Below, piece by piece: positions 1 to 5,676 of a stretch of DNA of 6,866 nt (positions within the stretch are counted from its first letter, which is position 1; the number at the start of each line of letters is the position of its first letter). A program made the translations under genes and the position numbers. The notes beneath the pieces were generated by a model that was given only the letters and a program-made list of their open reading frames with translations, did not search any database and had not been told where the DNA came from. Source of the DNA: Ruminococcaceae bacterium UBA6364 (GTDB lineage: Bacteria; Bacillota; Clostridia; Oscillospirales; Acutalibacteraceae); the NCBI GenBank assembly GCA_002440045.1, contig DJRI01000143.1, forward strand, positions 1-6,866, given 5' to 3'.

Positions 1-47
1 AAAATAAAACTTTTTGGGCGACCGAGTTCGACCCTCTTATGCTTATA
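1..47 (+). repeat. Right half of dispersed hairpin element (copy A)
   Basis: This stretch aligns without gaps to 2889-2935 (copy B), with 39 of 47 positions identical by my count. The shared core GGGCGACCG and GTTCG falls at 16-24 and 26-30. Bases 26-47 correspond to the right stem arm of copy B and are the exact reverse complement of 6845-6866. The left arm and most of the loop lie outside the window. The element runs straight into deacetylase coding sequence with no intergenic gap, so it is either an insertion into that gene or a chimeric contig end. The family is not one I can name. Confidence 0.7.
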
Positions 48-616
48 CCGAAGAGCTTCTTGACGGGCTGAATAAATACGGCGCAAAGGCAACGTTTTTT
101 GTCCTCGGCAAGCGCGCCGAAAAACACCCCGACACAATAAAGCGGATATATTCCGAAGGGCATCTTTTGGGCAATCACTCGTTTGAACACATAAATATGC
201 TTACAAGCTCTGTCAGTGATTTAAAAGCTTCGATTGAAAAAACAGCCGACGCCGTGGAAAGGCTCACGGGGGAACGTCCTGTTTTTTTCAGAGCGCCGCA
301 CGGATATGTCTTGCCGCACCAAAAGCTTTTCACGGGCACGGTTTTTGCCGGTTGGTCTTACGATACATACGACTGGAAGCATCAAGACAGCGATTATGTT
401 TATAACGAGGTAAAAAAAGCCGCGAAGGACGGCGCAATAATTCTTTTGCACGACACAAAGAAAACAACTGTAGAGGGCGTTTTGAGAGCGGTTAAAGAAT
501 TGAAGGATGAGGGCGTTGATTTTGTTCGCGTTGACGAGCTTCTTTCAAGAAACGGCGCTGAAATAAAAAGCGGCGTTATTTATAAAAAATGTGAAAAACG
601 AAATAAAAAAACGTGA
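14..616 (+). pseudogene. Polysaccharide deacetylase (NodB/CE4 family), 5'-truncated
   Basis: NodB-domain enzymes remove N- or O-acetyl groups from peptidoglycan, chitooligosaccharide or xylan, using a metal bound by one Asp and two His, usually outside the membrane. Visible family motifs, in order, are the second-motif HSFEH (the two metal-binding His) in GNHSFEH, RAPHGY (motif 3), DTYDWK (motif 4) and LLHD (motif 5). Recognisable homology begins at YTEELLDGLNKYGAKATFFVLG. The preceding motif 1 (TFDDGP, holding the catalytic base and metal-binding Asp), and any signal peptide or membrane anchor, are missing. Upstream codons come from the hairpin element, and an in-frame TAA lies at 5-7. The only nominal start is a TTG at 14 inside that element, with no ribosome site. 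I therefore read it as a gene broken by the element or by a contig edge, not as a working enzyme. The C-terminus is lysine-rich and ends with TGA at 614-616. Confidence 0.8.
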
Positions 617-653
617 TTGTATGTTGAAAGAGGCGCGCTCTTATGATACAATC
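615..653 (+). other. Interrupted hairpin directly after the deacetylase stop
   Basis: An outer 8-bp stem (615-622 GATTGTAT with 646-653 ATACAATC) encloses an internal loop, then a 5-bp stem (628-632 AAGAG with 638-642 CTCTT) and a GCGCG loop. The outer stem starts within the TGA stop codon. There is no U-tract after it, so it is a poor intrinsic terminator. It could protect the mRNA 3' end, or be a degenerate palindromic repeat. It shares only the short string CTCTTATG with copy A of the dispersed element, which is too little to assign it to that family. Confidence 0.5.
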
Positions 654-682
654 TGCATGAGGAGTTGTTCAATCGCAAAAAT

Positions 683-710
683 GTGACGGTTTTTGCTTTT
701 GATATATTTT
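683..710 (+). promoter_or_regulatory. Weak candidate promoter for the DUF4234 gene
   Basis: A GTGACG -35-like box at 683-688 is followed after 16 bases by TATTTT at 705-710, inside the A/T-rich string GATATATTTT. Neither box is a close match and an overlapping TATATT (703-708) would give only a 14-base spacer. A start near 717 would give a leader of about 75 nt. That leader carries two small hairpins, AACC/GGTT around 725-735 and AGCC/GGCT around 738-750. It is the only plausible promoter between the deacetylase and the next gene. Confidence 0.3.
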
Positions 711-792
711 GTACGGCAGAAAAGAACCGCCGGTTTCAGCCGCTCGGGCTTTTCCTATTCGTACGACAAAATGTGAAGGGTTGGATATTTTT

Positions 793-1212
793 ATGAACAT
801 CGAAAAAAGAAACATTGCGAAATGCATAATTCTTTCTATCGTTACATGCGGTATATACGAAATATACTGGATAGTAAAGGTAGCTAAAGAAGCGGTTTCG
901 GTAAAAGACGCAAACGACGACGGAACGCTTGAAGTCGTTCTTATGTTGCTTTTGCCGTTTGTAGGCGTTTATCTTGCAGAGAAAAAGCTCTATGAGGGCG
1001 CTTCAAATATGGGATTGCCCATTTCGGACAATTCTTTGGTTTATCTTATCGTTGCTTTGTTCGGCTTTTGGATTGTTGACCTTGCTCTTATGCAAAACGA
1101 CCTTAACAAAATCGCCGACTTTACAAGCGCACCCCCTGCCGGCGGATATTATGACGCAACAGGCGCCGCACCGCAGAACGGTTTTGACCAAAACAACAAT
1201 CAGCAGTTTTAA
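793..1212 (+). CDS. DUF4234-like small multi-pass membrane protein
   Basis: The product is 139 residues and of unknown function. Its start, MNIEKRNIAKCIILSIVTCG followed by IYEIYW, matches the typical opening of DUF4234 proteins, in which a charged N-terminus leads into a helix ending CGIYxxYW. Three hydrophobic segments are apparent, at about residues 8-27, 45-62 and 80-100. The cytosolic-looking linker after the first is rich in Asp and Lys. The C-terminal 30 or so residues form a low-complexity tail rich in Gly, Ala, Asn and Gln, which is common in this family and probably disordered. I chose the ATG at 793 because GAAGGG (775-780) lies upstream and the family begins there. The open frame continues to 709, but those residues look non-coding. 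It appears monocistronic, closed by the terminator at 1232-1275. Nothing links it functionally to the uronate genes. Confidence 0.75.
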   Translation: MNIEKRNIAKCIILSIVTCGIYEIYWIVKVAKEAVSVKDANDDGTLEVVLMLLLPFVGVYLAEKKLYEGASNMGLPISDNSLVYLIVALFGFWIVDLALMQNDLNKIADFTSAPPAGGYYDATGAAPQNGFDQNNNQQF

Positions 1213-1231
1213 TTAAAAACCGCAACAAAAC

Positions 1232-1275
1232 AAGCCGCAGACCACGAAGACCGTGATTTGCGGCTTTTCTTTTTA
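1232..1275 (+). terminator. Rho-independent terminator between convergent genes
   Basis: The 8-bp outer stem AAGCCGCA (1232-1239) pairs with TGCGGCTT (1259-1266). A further inner stem, CACG (1243-1246) with CGTG (1252-1255), closes an AAGAC loop. A T-rich run (TTCTTTTTATT) follows on the plus strand, ending transcription of the DUF4234-like gene. On the minus strand the hairpin is followed by TTGTTTTGTTGCGGTTTTT, so it probably also terminates uxaC, whose stop codon is 19 bases away. It is therefore likely bidirectional. Confidence 0.88.
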
Positions 1276-1284
1276 TTAATACGG

Positions 1285-2688
1285 TTAAATATTCGGTTTG
1301 AAATATTCAAGAGCGTTTTTATATGAGATGTTTTTGACCGTTTCGCAAAGGAAGGGCATATCGGCAGGATATTTTCCCTCTTCAACAAGGTCGCCTATAA
1401 ATTCGCAAAGAATTCTTCTGAAATATTCGTGGCGCGGATATGAAAGGAAGCTTCGCGAATCCGTAATCATTCCGACGAATTTTGAAAGCACGCCGAGATT
1501 TGAAAGCGCCGAAAGCTGAGCGCGCATGCCGTCGTAATTGTCGTTGAACCACCACGCCGTGCCGAATTGAAGCTTTGAAGCGGCTTCGTCGGACTGAAAG
1601 TTGCCTATCATGGTGCCCAAAACAAAGTTGTCCTTGGGGTTAAGGCAGAAAAGGAGCGTTTTGGGAAGCCCCGTTTCAAGACTTGCCGCGTCAAGAAGCT
1701 TTGAAAGATTTGCGGCAATTTCGCTGTCGGCAATCGAGTCGTAGCCCGTATCAGCCCCGAGGGCGTTGAACATTTTTGTGTTATTGTTTCTGAGCGCGCC
1801 TATGTGAAGCTCCGTGCCGAAGCCGTGCTTGTAATATTCGCCGAAAAAGAAGAGCATAAGCTCTGTTTTGTATTTGTCAATTTCTTCGCTTGAAAGAGCC
1901 TCGCCTTTGAGCCTTTTTTTGAATATTGCGTTAAGCTCGTCTTCGCCGGCTCTCAGGTAGGGAACGCGTGTGAACGCATGGTCCGAGGCCACACAGCCGA
2001 GCGACTTGAAGAAATCAATCCTAAGAGCCAAAACCTCTTTTAATTCGGTGAAACTTGTGACGCTCTTTTTTGAAACGCCGCATAATTTTTCAAGCCAAGG
2101 AAGAAAGCCATCCTGCTCTATAGAAAGCGCCTTGTCGGGTCTGAACGCAGGCAGAATTTTGCACTTAAAGTTTTTGTCGTCTTTTAAAAGCGCGTGATAT
2201 TCAAGGGTATCTGCGGCGTCGTCGGTTGTACAAACGATTTTAACGTTGCTTTTTTCTATAAGCTCGCGCGGGGTAAAGCCGCCTTTTTTTATTTGAGCGT
2301 TTGCCTTTTCCCATATTTCGTCGCACGTTTTTTCGCTGAGCGGCTCGTATACGCCGAAAAATCTTTGCAATTCAAGGTGAGTCCAATGATAAAGCGGATT
2401 GCCGATAAGATTCGGCATTGTTTTTGCCCATGCTTTGAATTTTTCATATGGCGAAGCGTCGCCCGTTATATACTTTTCGTTTATGCCGCACGAGCGCATT
2501 GCGCGCCATTTGTAATGGTCGCCCGAAAGCCAAAGCTCTGCTATATCCTCGGGAGCTTTGTTTTCGTATATTTCTTTAGGCGAAAGGTGGCAGTGCCAGT
2601 CAAAAATCGGCTCGTTTTTGCAGGCGTCAAAAAGAGCTTCGGCTGTTTTTGTGGTCAAAAGAAATTTATCGTCCATAAAATTTTTCAT
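1285..2688 (-). CDS. uxaC: Uronate isomerase UxaC (glucuronate/galacturonate isomerase)
   Basis: UxaC is a cytosolic amidohydrolase-superfamily isomerase. It converts D-glucuronate to D-fructuronate and D-galacturonate to D-tagaturonate, the first step of uronate use from pectin, xylan or host glycans. The 467-residue product has the normal family length. Signature blocks, in order, are MDDKFLL near the N-terminus, IFDWHCHLSP (His32 and His34, the metal-binding HxH), NPLYHWTHLELQRFFG, TTDDAADTLEYH, ILPAFRPDKAL, ELHIGALRNNNTKMFNALG, GTAWWFNDNYDGM and FVGMITDSRSFLSYPRHEYF with RRILCE. The start is the ATG read from 2688, 11 bases after a clear GGAGG (2704-2700). A longer open frame to 2799 is rejected because the uxaC promoter lies inside it. 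It is transcribed divergently from the larA-like/gnd/pfkB operon, which suggests shared control by a sugar-acid signal. Confidence 0.96.
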   Translation of the reverse strand: MKNFMDDKFLLTTKTAEALFDACKNEPIFDWHCHLSPKEIYENKAPEDIAELWLSGDHYKWRAMRSCGINEKYITGDASPYEKFKAWAKTMPNLIGNPLYHWTHLELQRFFGVYEPLSEKTCDEIWEKANAQIKKGGFTPRELIEKSNVKIVCTTDDAADTLEYHALLKDDKNFKCKILPAFRPDKALSIEQDGFLPWLEKLCGVSKKSVTSFTELKEVLALRIDFFKSLGCVASDHAFTRVPYLRAGEDELNAIFKKRLKGEALSSEEIDKYKTELMLFFFGEYYKHGFGTELHIGALRNNNTKMFNALGADTGYDSIADSEIAANLSKLLDAASLETGLPKTLLFCLNPKDNFVLGTMIGNFQSDEAASKLQFGTAWWFNDNYDGMRAQLSALSNLGVLSKFVGMITDSRSFLSYPRHEYFRRILCEFIGDLVEEGKYPADMPFLCETVKNISYKNALEYFKPNI

Positions 2689-2699
2689 TTTATAAAACA

Positions 2700-2704
2700 C
2701 CTCC
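2700..2704 (-). promoter_or_regulatory. Ribosome binding site of uxaC
   Basis: GGAGG on the minus strand sits 11 bases before the ATG at 2688. It settles the choice of MKNFMDDK over upstream starts in the longer open frame. Confidence 0.85.
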
Positions 2705-2720
2705 GTTTTTAAGAAGAGAC

Positions 2721-2733
2721 GAACGGTCAGTTC
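2721..2733. promoter_or_regulatory. Small inverted repeat at the uxaC transcription start
   Basis: GAAC-GGTCA-GTTC is a 4+4 bp inverted repeat, with its edge on the predicted start point of the uxaC transcript (about 2733). It is placed where a repressor would act as a roadblock. The arms are short, so chance is a real alternative. Confidence 0.3.
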
Positions 2734-2739
2734 TTTATC

Positions 2740-2768
2740 AATATAGCACAATATTTTTCTTTCTTCAA
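2740..2768 (-). promoter_or_regulatory. Sigma-A promoter of uxaC
   Basis: On the minus strand, TTGAAG (2768-2763) and TATATT (2745-2740) are separated by exactly 17 bases. The predicted start near 2733 gives a leader of about 45 nt containing the GGAGG site. Confidence 0.75.
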
Positions 2769-2776
2769 GCCCGAAA

Positions 2777-2799
2777 ATGTCAACTTGATTTATTGACAT
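2777..2799. promoter_or_regulatory. Putative operator between the divergent promoters
   Basis: ATGTCAA (2777-2783) and TTGACAT (2793-2799) form a perfect 7-bp inverted repeat with a 9-base spacer. The right arm contains the complete -35 box of the rightward promoter, and the left arm lies 8 bases upstream of the uxaC -35 box. A dimeric regulator bound here could control both operons. The regulator's family cannot be told from the site alone, and no regulator gene is in the window. Confidence 0.5.
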
Positions 2800-2821
2800 C
2801 GGGGCGATTTTGAAATATATT
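2793..2821 (+). promoter_or_regulatory. Sigma-A promoter of the larA-like/gnd/pfkB operon
   Basis: A perfect TTGACA (2793-2798), a 17-base spacer and TATATT (2816-2821) make this the strongest promoter in the window. The predicted start is about 2828, only about 8 bases before the hairpin leader begins. The leader would therefore form the 5' end of the mRNA. Confidence 0.85.
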
Positions 2822-2835
2822 AAGTATGTAAAGTC

Positions 2836-2934
2836 TTAAGGCTAAGAGCGTCGAACAGAGTACGGTTTTGAAACGACCGAAGATGTGGAAAATAAAGCTT
2901 TTAGGGCGACCGGGTTCGGCTCTCTTAACCTTAA
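2836..2934 (+). ncRNA. Structured 5' leader / full copy B of dispersed hairpin element
   Basis: Bases 2836-2856 pair with 2914-2934 over 21 positions, as 18 Watson-Crick pairs, one U-G and two mismatches (C2849/U2921 and C2842/A2928). The 57-nt loop contains a possible small hairpin, CGGU (2863-2866) with ACCG (2876-2879). A second CGACCG (2907-2912) duplicates 2874-2879 and could compete for that pairing. The right part of the loop is conserved with copy A. The element starts just after the predicted transcription start and ends 16 bases before the larA-like ATG, as expected of a cis-acting leader such as a riboswitch or protein-binding RNA. It does not match any class I can recall. A palindromic mobile repeat that happens to lie in a leader is the alternative. 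Confidence 0.6.
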
Positions 2935-2950
2935 AAAAAGAAGTGATGAA

Positions 2951-4195
2951 ATGTATATCGAAAAAGGCGCAGGCGAAATAAGCGATAACGAGCTTTTAGC
3001 CCTTCTTGAAGAATCGGTTAAAGGAAAAGCCCTTAAAAAGGTTCTCATTTTGCCGCCCGATTATACAAGAATGTATTCGGGCGCGGGTAAAATAACGAGA
3101 ATGTATTATAATATGTTAAAGGACGTTTGCGAGGTCGATATAATGCCCGCCCTCGGCACGCACGAGCCGATGACAAAAGAAGAATGCACGGCGTTTTTTT
3201 CCGACGACGTTCCGTTTGAAAAAATACTCGTGCACGATTGGCGAAACGGTGTTGTAAAAATCGGCGAAGTGCCGTCGGATTTTGTAAAAGAGGTTTCAGA
3301 GGGGCTTGTTGACAGCAAAATAGACGTTGAAGTTAACAAAAGGCTCAAAGACAAATCGTATGACCTTATAATTTCGGTCGGTCAGGTCGTTCCGCACGAG
3401 GTTGTGGGAATGGCGAATTATTCAAAAAACATATTTGTCGGGTGCGGCGGCAGCAGTATGATTAATTCGTCGCATATGCTCGGCGCGTTTTACGGGCTTG
3501 AGCGCATTATGGGGCGCGATTTTTCACCCGTCAGAAAAGTTTTTGACTATGCCGAAGAGCATTTTTTAAAGGATATACCGATAATGTATGTTCTGACGGT
3601 AACGACAAACGAGGGCGACAAAACGCTTTTGCACGATATTTATATCGGCAGAAAGCGCGAGCTTTTTGAGATGGCTGTTAAAAGAAGCCGCGAAATTAAC
3701 CTTGTTTATACAAAAAAGCCGCTTTCAAAGGTCGTTGTTTTTCTTGACGGGCGCGAGTTTAAAAGCACTTGGCTCGGCAACAAGGCGGTTTACAGAACGC
3801 GCCTTGCGATTAAAACGGGCGGCGAGCTTATTGTTCTGGCGCCGGGCGTCAAAAAGTTCGGCGAGGACCCCGAAAACGACAGGCTCATAAGAAAATTCGG
3901 CTATGTCGGGCGCGAGCGCGTTTTGGAGCTTGCAAAAACCGAGGAGGAATTAAAAAACAATCTTTCGGTTGCGGCGCATCTTATTCACGGCTCTTCTGAC
4001 GGGCGTTTTAAAATTACCTATTGCACAAAATATCTTTCAAAAGAAGAAGTCGAGGGCGTGAATTTTAATTTTATGCCGTATGACGAGGCTGTAAAAAAAT
4101 ACGACCCCGCAAAGCTTAAAGACGGTTTTAATACCGTGGAAAACGAAGAAACTTATTATATAAGCAATCCCGCGCTCGGTCTTTGGAGCGTTTAA
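2951..4195 (+). CDS. LarA-superfamily nickel-pincer 2-hydroxyacid racemase/epimerase
   Basis: LarA and its homologues (DUF2088 fold) racemise or epimerise 2-hydroxyacids by hydride transfer to a nickel-pincer nucleotide. The 414-residue product is typical in length. Residues equivalent to Lactobacillus LarA are in register: D37 and R40 in PPDYTR, H71 in ALGTHEPMT (LarA H108), H149 in VVPHEVVG (H174), K159 exactly ten residues later (K184, which binds the cofactor covalently), and H175 sixteen further on (H200, nickel ligand). K278 in GNKAVY may match K298. A second domain with GGELIVLAPG follows. The ATG at 2951 lies beyond the leader hairpin. Its ribosome site (AAGAAG or similar) is weak, so translation may depend on the leader. 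A GTG at 2885 would add 22 residues read from the hairpin and is rejected. The neighbours argue for a sugar-acid substrate such as mannonate/gluconate and not lactate. The exact substrate is inferred. Confidence 0.85.
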   Translation: MYIEKGAGEISDNELLALLEESVKGKALKKVLILPPDYTRMYSGAGKITRMYYNMLKDVCEVDIMPALGTHEPMTKEECTAFFSDDVPFEKILVHDWRNGVVKIGEVPSDFVKEVSEGLVDSKIDVEVNKRLKDKSYDLIISVGQVVPHEVVGMANYSKNIFVGCGGSSMINSSHMLGAFYGLERIMGRDFSPVRKVFDYAEEHFLKDIPIMYVLTVTTNEGDKTLLHDIYIGRKRELFEMAVKRSREINLVYTKKPLSKVVVFLDGREFKSTWLGNKAVYRTRLAIKTGGELIVLAPGVKKFGEDPENDRLIRKFGYVGRERVLELAKTEEELKNNLSVAAHLIHGSSDGRFKITYCTKYLSKEEVEGVNFNFMPYDEAVKKYDPAKLKDGFNTVENEETYYISNPALGLWSV

Positions 4196-4197
4196 GA

Positions 4198-4202
4198 AGG
4201 AG
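4198..4202 (+). promoter_or_regulatory. Ribosome binding site of gnd
   Basis: AGGAG begins two bases after the larA-like stop and lies 8 bases before the gnd ATG. The 15-base intergenic gap, with no terminator or promoter, supports co-transcription and stronger initiation on gnd than on the first gene. Confidence 0.8.
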
Positions 4203-4210
4203 AGATTTTT

Positions 4211-5659
4211 ATGAAAAAATCCGATATAGGTCTTATAGGTCTTGCCGTTATGGGCGAAAACCTTGTTATGAATATGGAAAGCAAGGGCTTTAAGGTTTCG
4301 GTTTTTAACCGCACCGAAGAAAAGGTAACAAAATTCATAAATGGCAGGGCAAAGGGCAAAAACATAGTAGGAACATATTCTTTGGAGGAGCTTGTCGAGT
4401 CGCTCGCTACCCCGAGAAAAGTTATGATGATGATAAAAGCAGGCTCTGCCGTTGACGAAATGATTGACAGACTTTTGCCGCTTCTTTCACCGGGCGATGT
4501 GATAATCGACGGCGGCAACTCGCACTTTCCCGACACCGCAAGAAGAACGGCTTATGTTGAAAGCAAAGGGCTTCTTTATGTCGGAACGGGCGTTTCGGGC
4601 GGCGAAGAGGGCGCGCTCAAAGGGCCTTCTATGATGCCGGGCGGCTCAAAGGCGGCGTGGGAAATAGTTAAACCGATTTTCACCGCAATATGTGCAAAGG
4701 TTGAGGACGGCACGCCCTGCTGCGATTGGGTCGGCGAAAACGGCGCGGGTCACTTTGTAAAGATGGTTCACAACGGCATAGAATACGGCGATATGCAGAT
4801 CATCTGCGAAGCATACCATCTTATGAAATCGCTTCTTTTGATGAACGACGACGAAATGCACGATGTTTTTATGAAGTGGAACGAAGGCGAGCTTAACAGC
4901 TATCTTATTGAAATAACGCGCGATATACTCGGCTTTAAAGAGAACGGCGAACCCGTTGTCGAAAAAATTCTTGACACGGCGGGTCAAAAGGGCACGGGCA
5001 AGTGGACGGCAATCGCCGCGCTTGACGAGGGCATTCCGCTCACTTTAATAGGCGAGGCTGTTTTTGCAAGATGCTTAAGCGCTCAAAAAGAAGAGCGCGT
5101 TGAGGCTTCAAGGGTTTTGTCGGGCCCCGAAATTTCGTTTGACGGCGACAAAGCGGCGTTTATAAACGATATTGAAAACGCTCTTTATGCTTCAAAGCTT
5201 ATGTCTTACGCGCAGGGCTATTCGCTTATGCGCTCGGCGGCGAAAAATTACGGCTGGAATCTTAATTACGGCGGCATTGCGCTTATGTGGCGCGGCGGCT
5301 GTATTATAAGAAGCTCGTTTTTAGGTAAAATCAAAGAAGCCTATGACAGAAACCCCGAGCTTTCAAGCCTTCTTTTAGACCCGTTCTTTAAAGAACAGCT
5401 CAAAAAGGCTGTGCCGGGGCTTCGCAGAGTATGCGCGGCGGCGGCTCTTAACGGTATTCCCGTTCCCGCAATGGCAAGCGCGCTTTCATATTTTGACGGC
5501 TATCGCTGTGAAAGACTTCCGCAAAATCTTTTGCAGGCACAGCGCGACTATTTCGGCGCGCACACATATGAGCGCGTTGACTGCGAGCGCGGCAAATTCT
5601 TCCACACAAACTGGACGGGCGAGGGCGGAGATACCGCCGCCACCCAATACAACGCATAA
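4211..5659 (+). CDS. gnd: 6-phosphogluconate dehydrogenase, decarboxylating
   Basis: Gnd oxidises and decarboxylates 6-phosphogluconate to ribulose 5-phosphate and CO2, the last oxidative step of the pentose phosphate pathway, in the cytosol. The product has 482 residues, the usual long-form length. The N-terminal Rossmann domain has GLAVMG (10-15) and NRT (33-35), typical of NADP preference. The substrate site shows GVSGGEEGA (127-135), then K184, H187, N188 and E191 in KMVHNGIEYGDMQ, which correspond to the catalytic Lys and Glu of the family. Further motifs are KGTGKW (260-265), RGGCIIRS (361-368) and a C-terminal FHTNW (464-468), which reaches the partner's active site in the dimer. No key residue is missing. 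It is the middle gene of a three-gene operon beside uronate genes, not with zwf or pgl. This suggests that its 6-phosphogluconate comes from gluconate. Confidence 0.97.
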   Translation: MKKSDIGLIGLAVMGENLVMNMESKGFKVSVFNRTEEKVTKFINGRAKGKNIVGTYSLEELVESLATPRKVMMMIKAGSAVDEMIDRLLPLLSPGDVIIDGGNSHFPDTARRTAYVESKGLLYVGTGVSGGEEGALKGPSMMPGGSKAAWEIVKPIFTAICAKVEDGTPCCDWVGENGAGHFVKMVHNGIEYGDMQIICEAYHLMKSLLLMNDDEMHDVFMKWNEGELNSYLIEITRDILGFKENGEPVVEKILDTAGQKGTGKWTAIAALDEGIPLTLIGEAVFARCLSAQKEERVEASRVLSGPEISFDGDKAAFINDIENALYASKLMSYAQGYSLMRSAAKNYGWNLNYGGIALMWRGGCIIRSSFLGKIKEAYDRNPELSSLLLDPFFKEQLKKAVPGLRRVCAAAALNGIPVPAMASALSYFDGYRCERLPQNLLQAQRDYFGAHTYERVDCERGKFFHTNWTGEGGDTAATQYNA

Positions 5660-5676
5660 AGGGTGAATTGAATTAT

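Noticed and set aside
709..792. 28-residue N-terminal extension of the DUF4234-like protein
   Set aside because: It starts from TTG directly on the candidate -10 region, has no ribosome site, and DUF4234 proteins start at the MNIEKRN-type sequence.
2194..2712. Antisense 172-residue open frame within uxaC
   Set aside because: It is a shadow of uxaC: the opposite strand encodes conserved UxaC motifs, and the antisense frame has no ribosome site or recognisable domain.
2689..2799. N-terminal extension of uxaC
   Set aside because: The minus-strand promoter and GGAGG site lie within it, and the UxaC family starts at the internal MKNFMDDKFLL.
2836..2934. Known riboswitch or ribozyme (ZTP, THF, guanidine, cobalamin, hammerhead, pistol)
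   Set aside because: None of the conserved core strings I know for these classes occur in the required order. GAAAC at 2870-2874 alone does not make a hammerhead without CUGAUGA.
2889..2935. tRNA or tRNA-like T-arm (GGGTTCG) in the hairpin element
   Set aside because: The bases flanking GTTCG do not form a T-stem, and there is no acceptor, anticodon or D-arm arrangement on either strand. The pairing is one long hairpin.
1..2935. A conserved peptide encoded by copies A and B of the element
   Set aside because: The two downstream coding frames enter the element in different phases relative to the alignment, so the shared signal is at nucleotide level, not protein level.
2885..2950. In-frame GTG start adding 22 residues to the LarA-like protein
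   Set aside because: These codons are the loop and right arm of the hairpin leader, no ribosome site precedes the GTG, and family homology starts around the ATG at 2951.
5668..5676. TTG start for the PfkB kinase
   Set aside because: It would leave only two to three bases after GGGTG. The ATG at 5677 has normal spacing.
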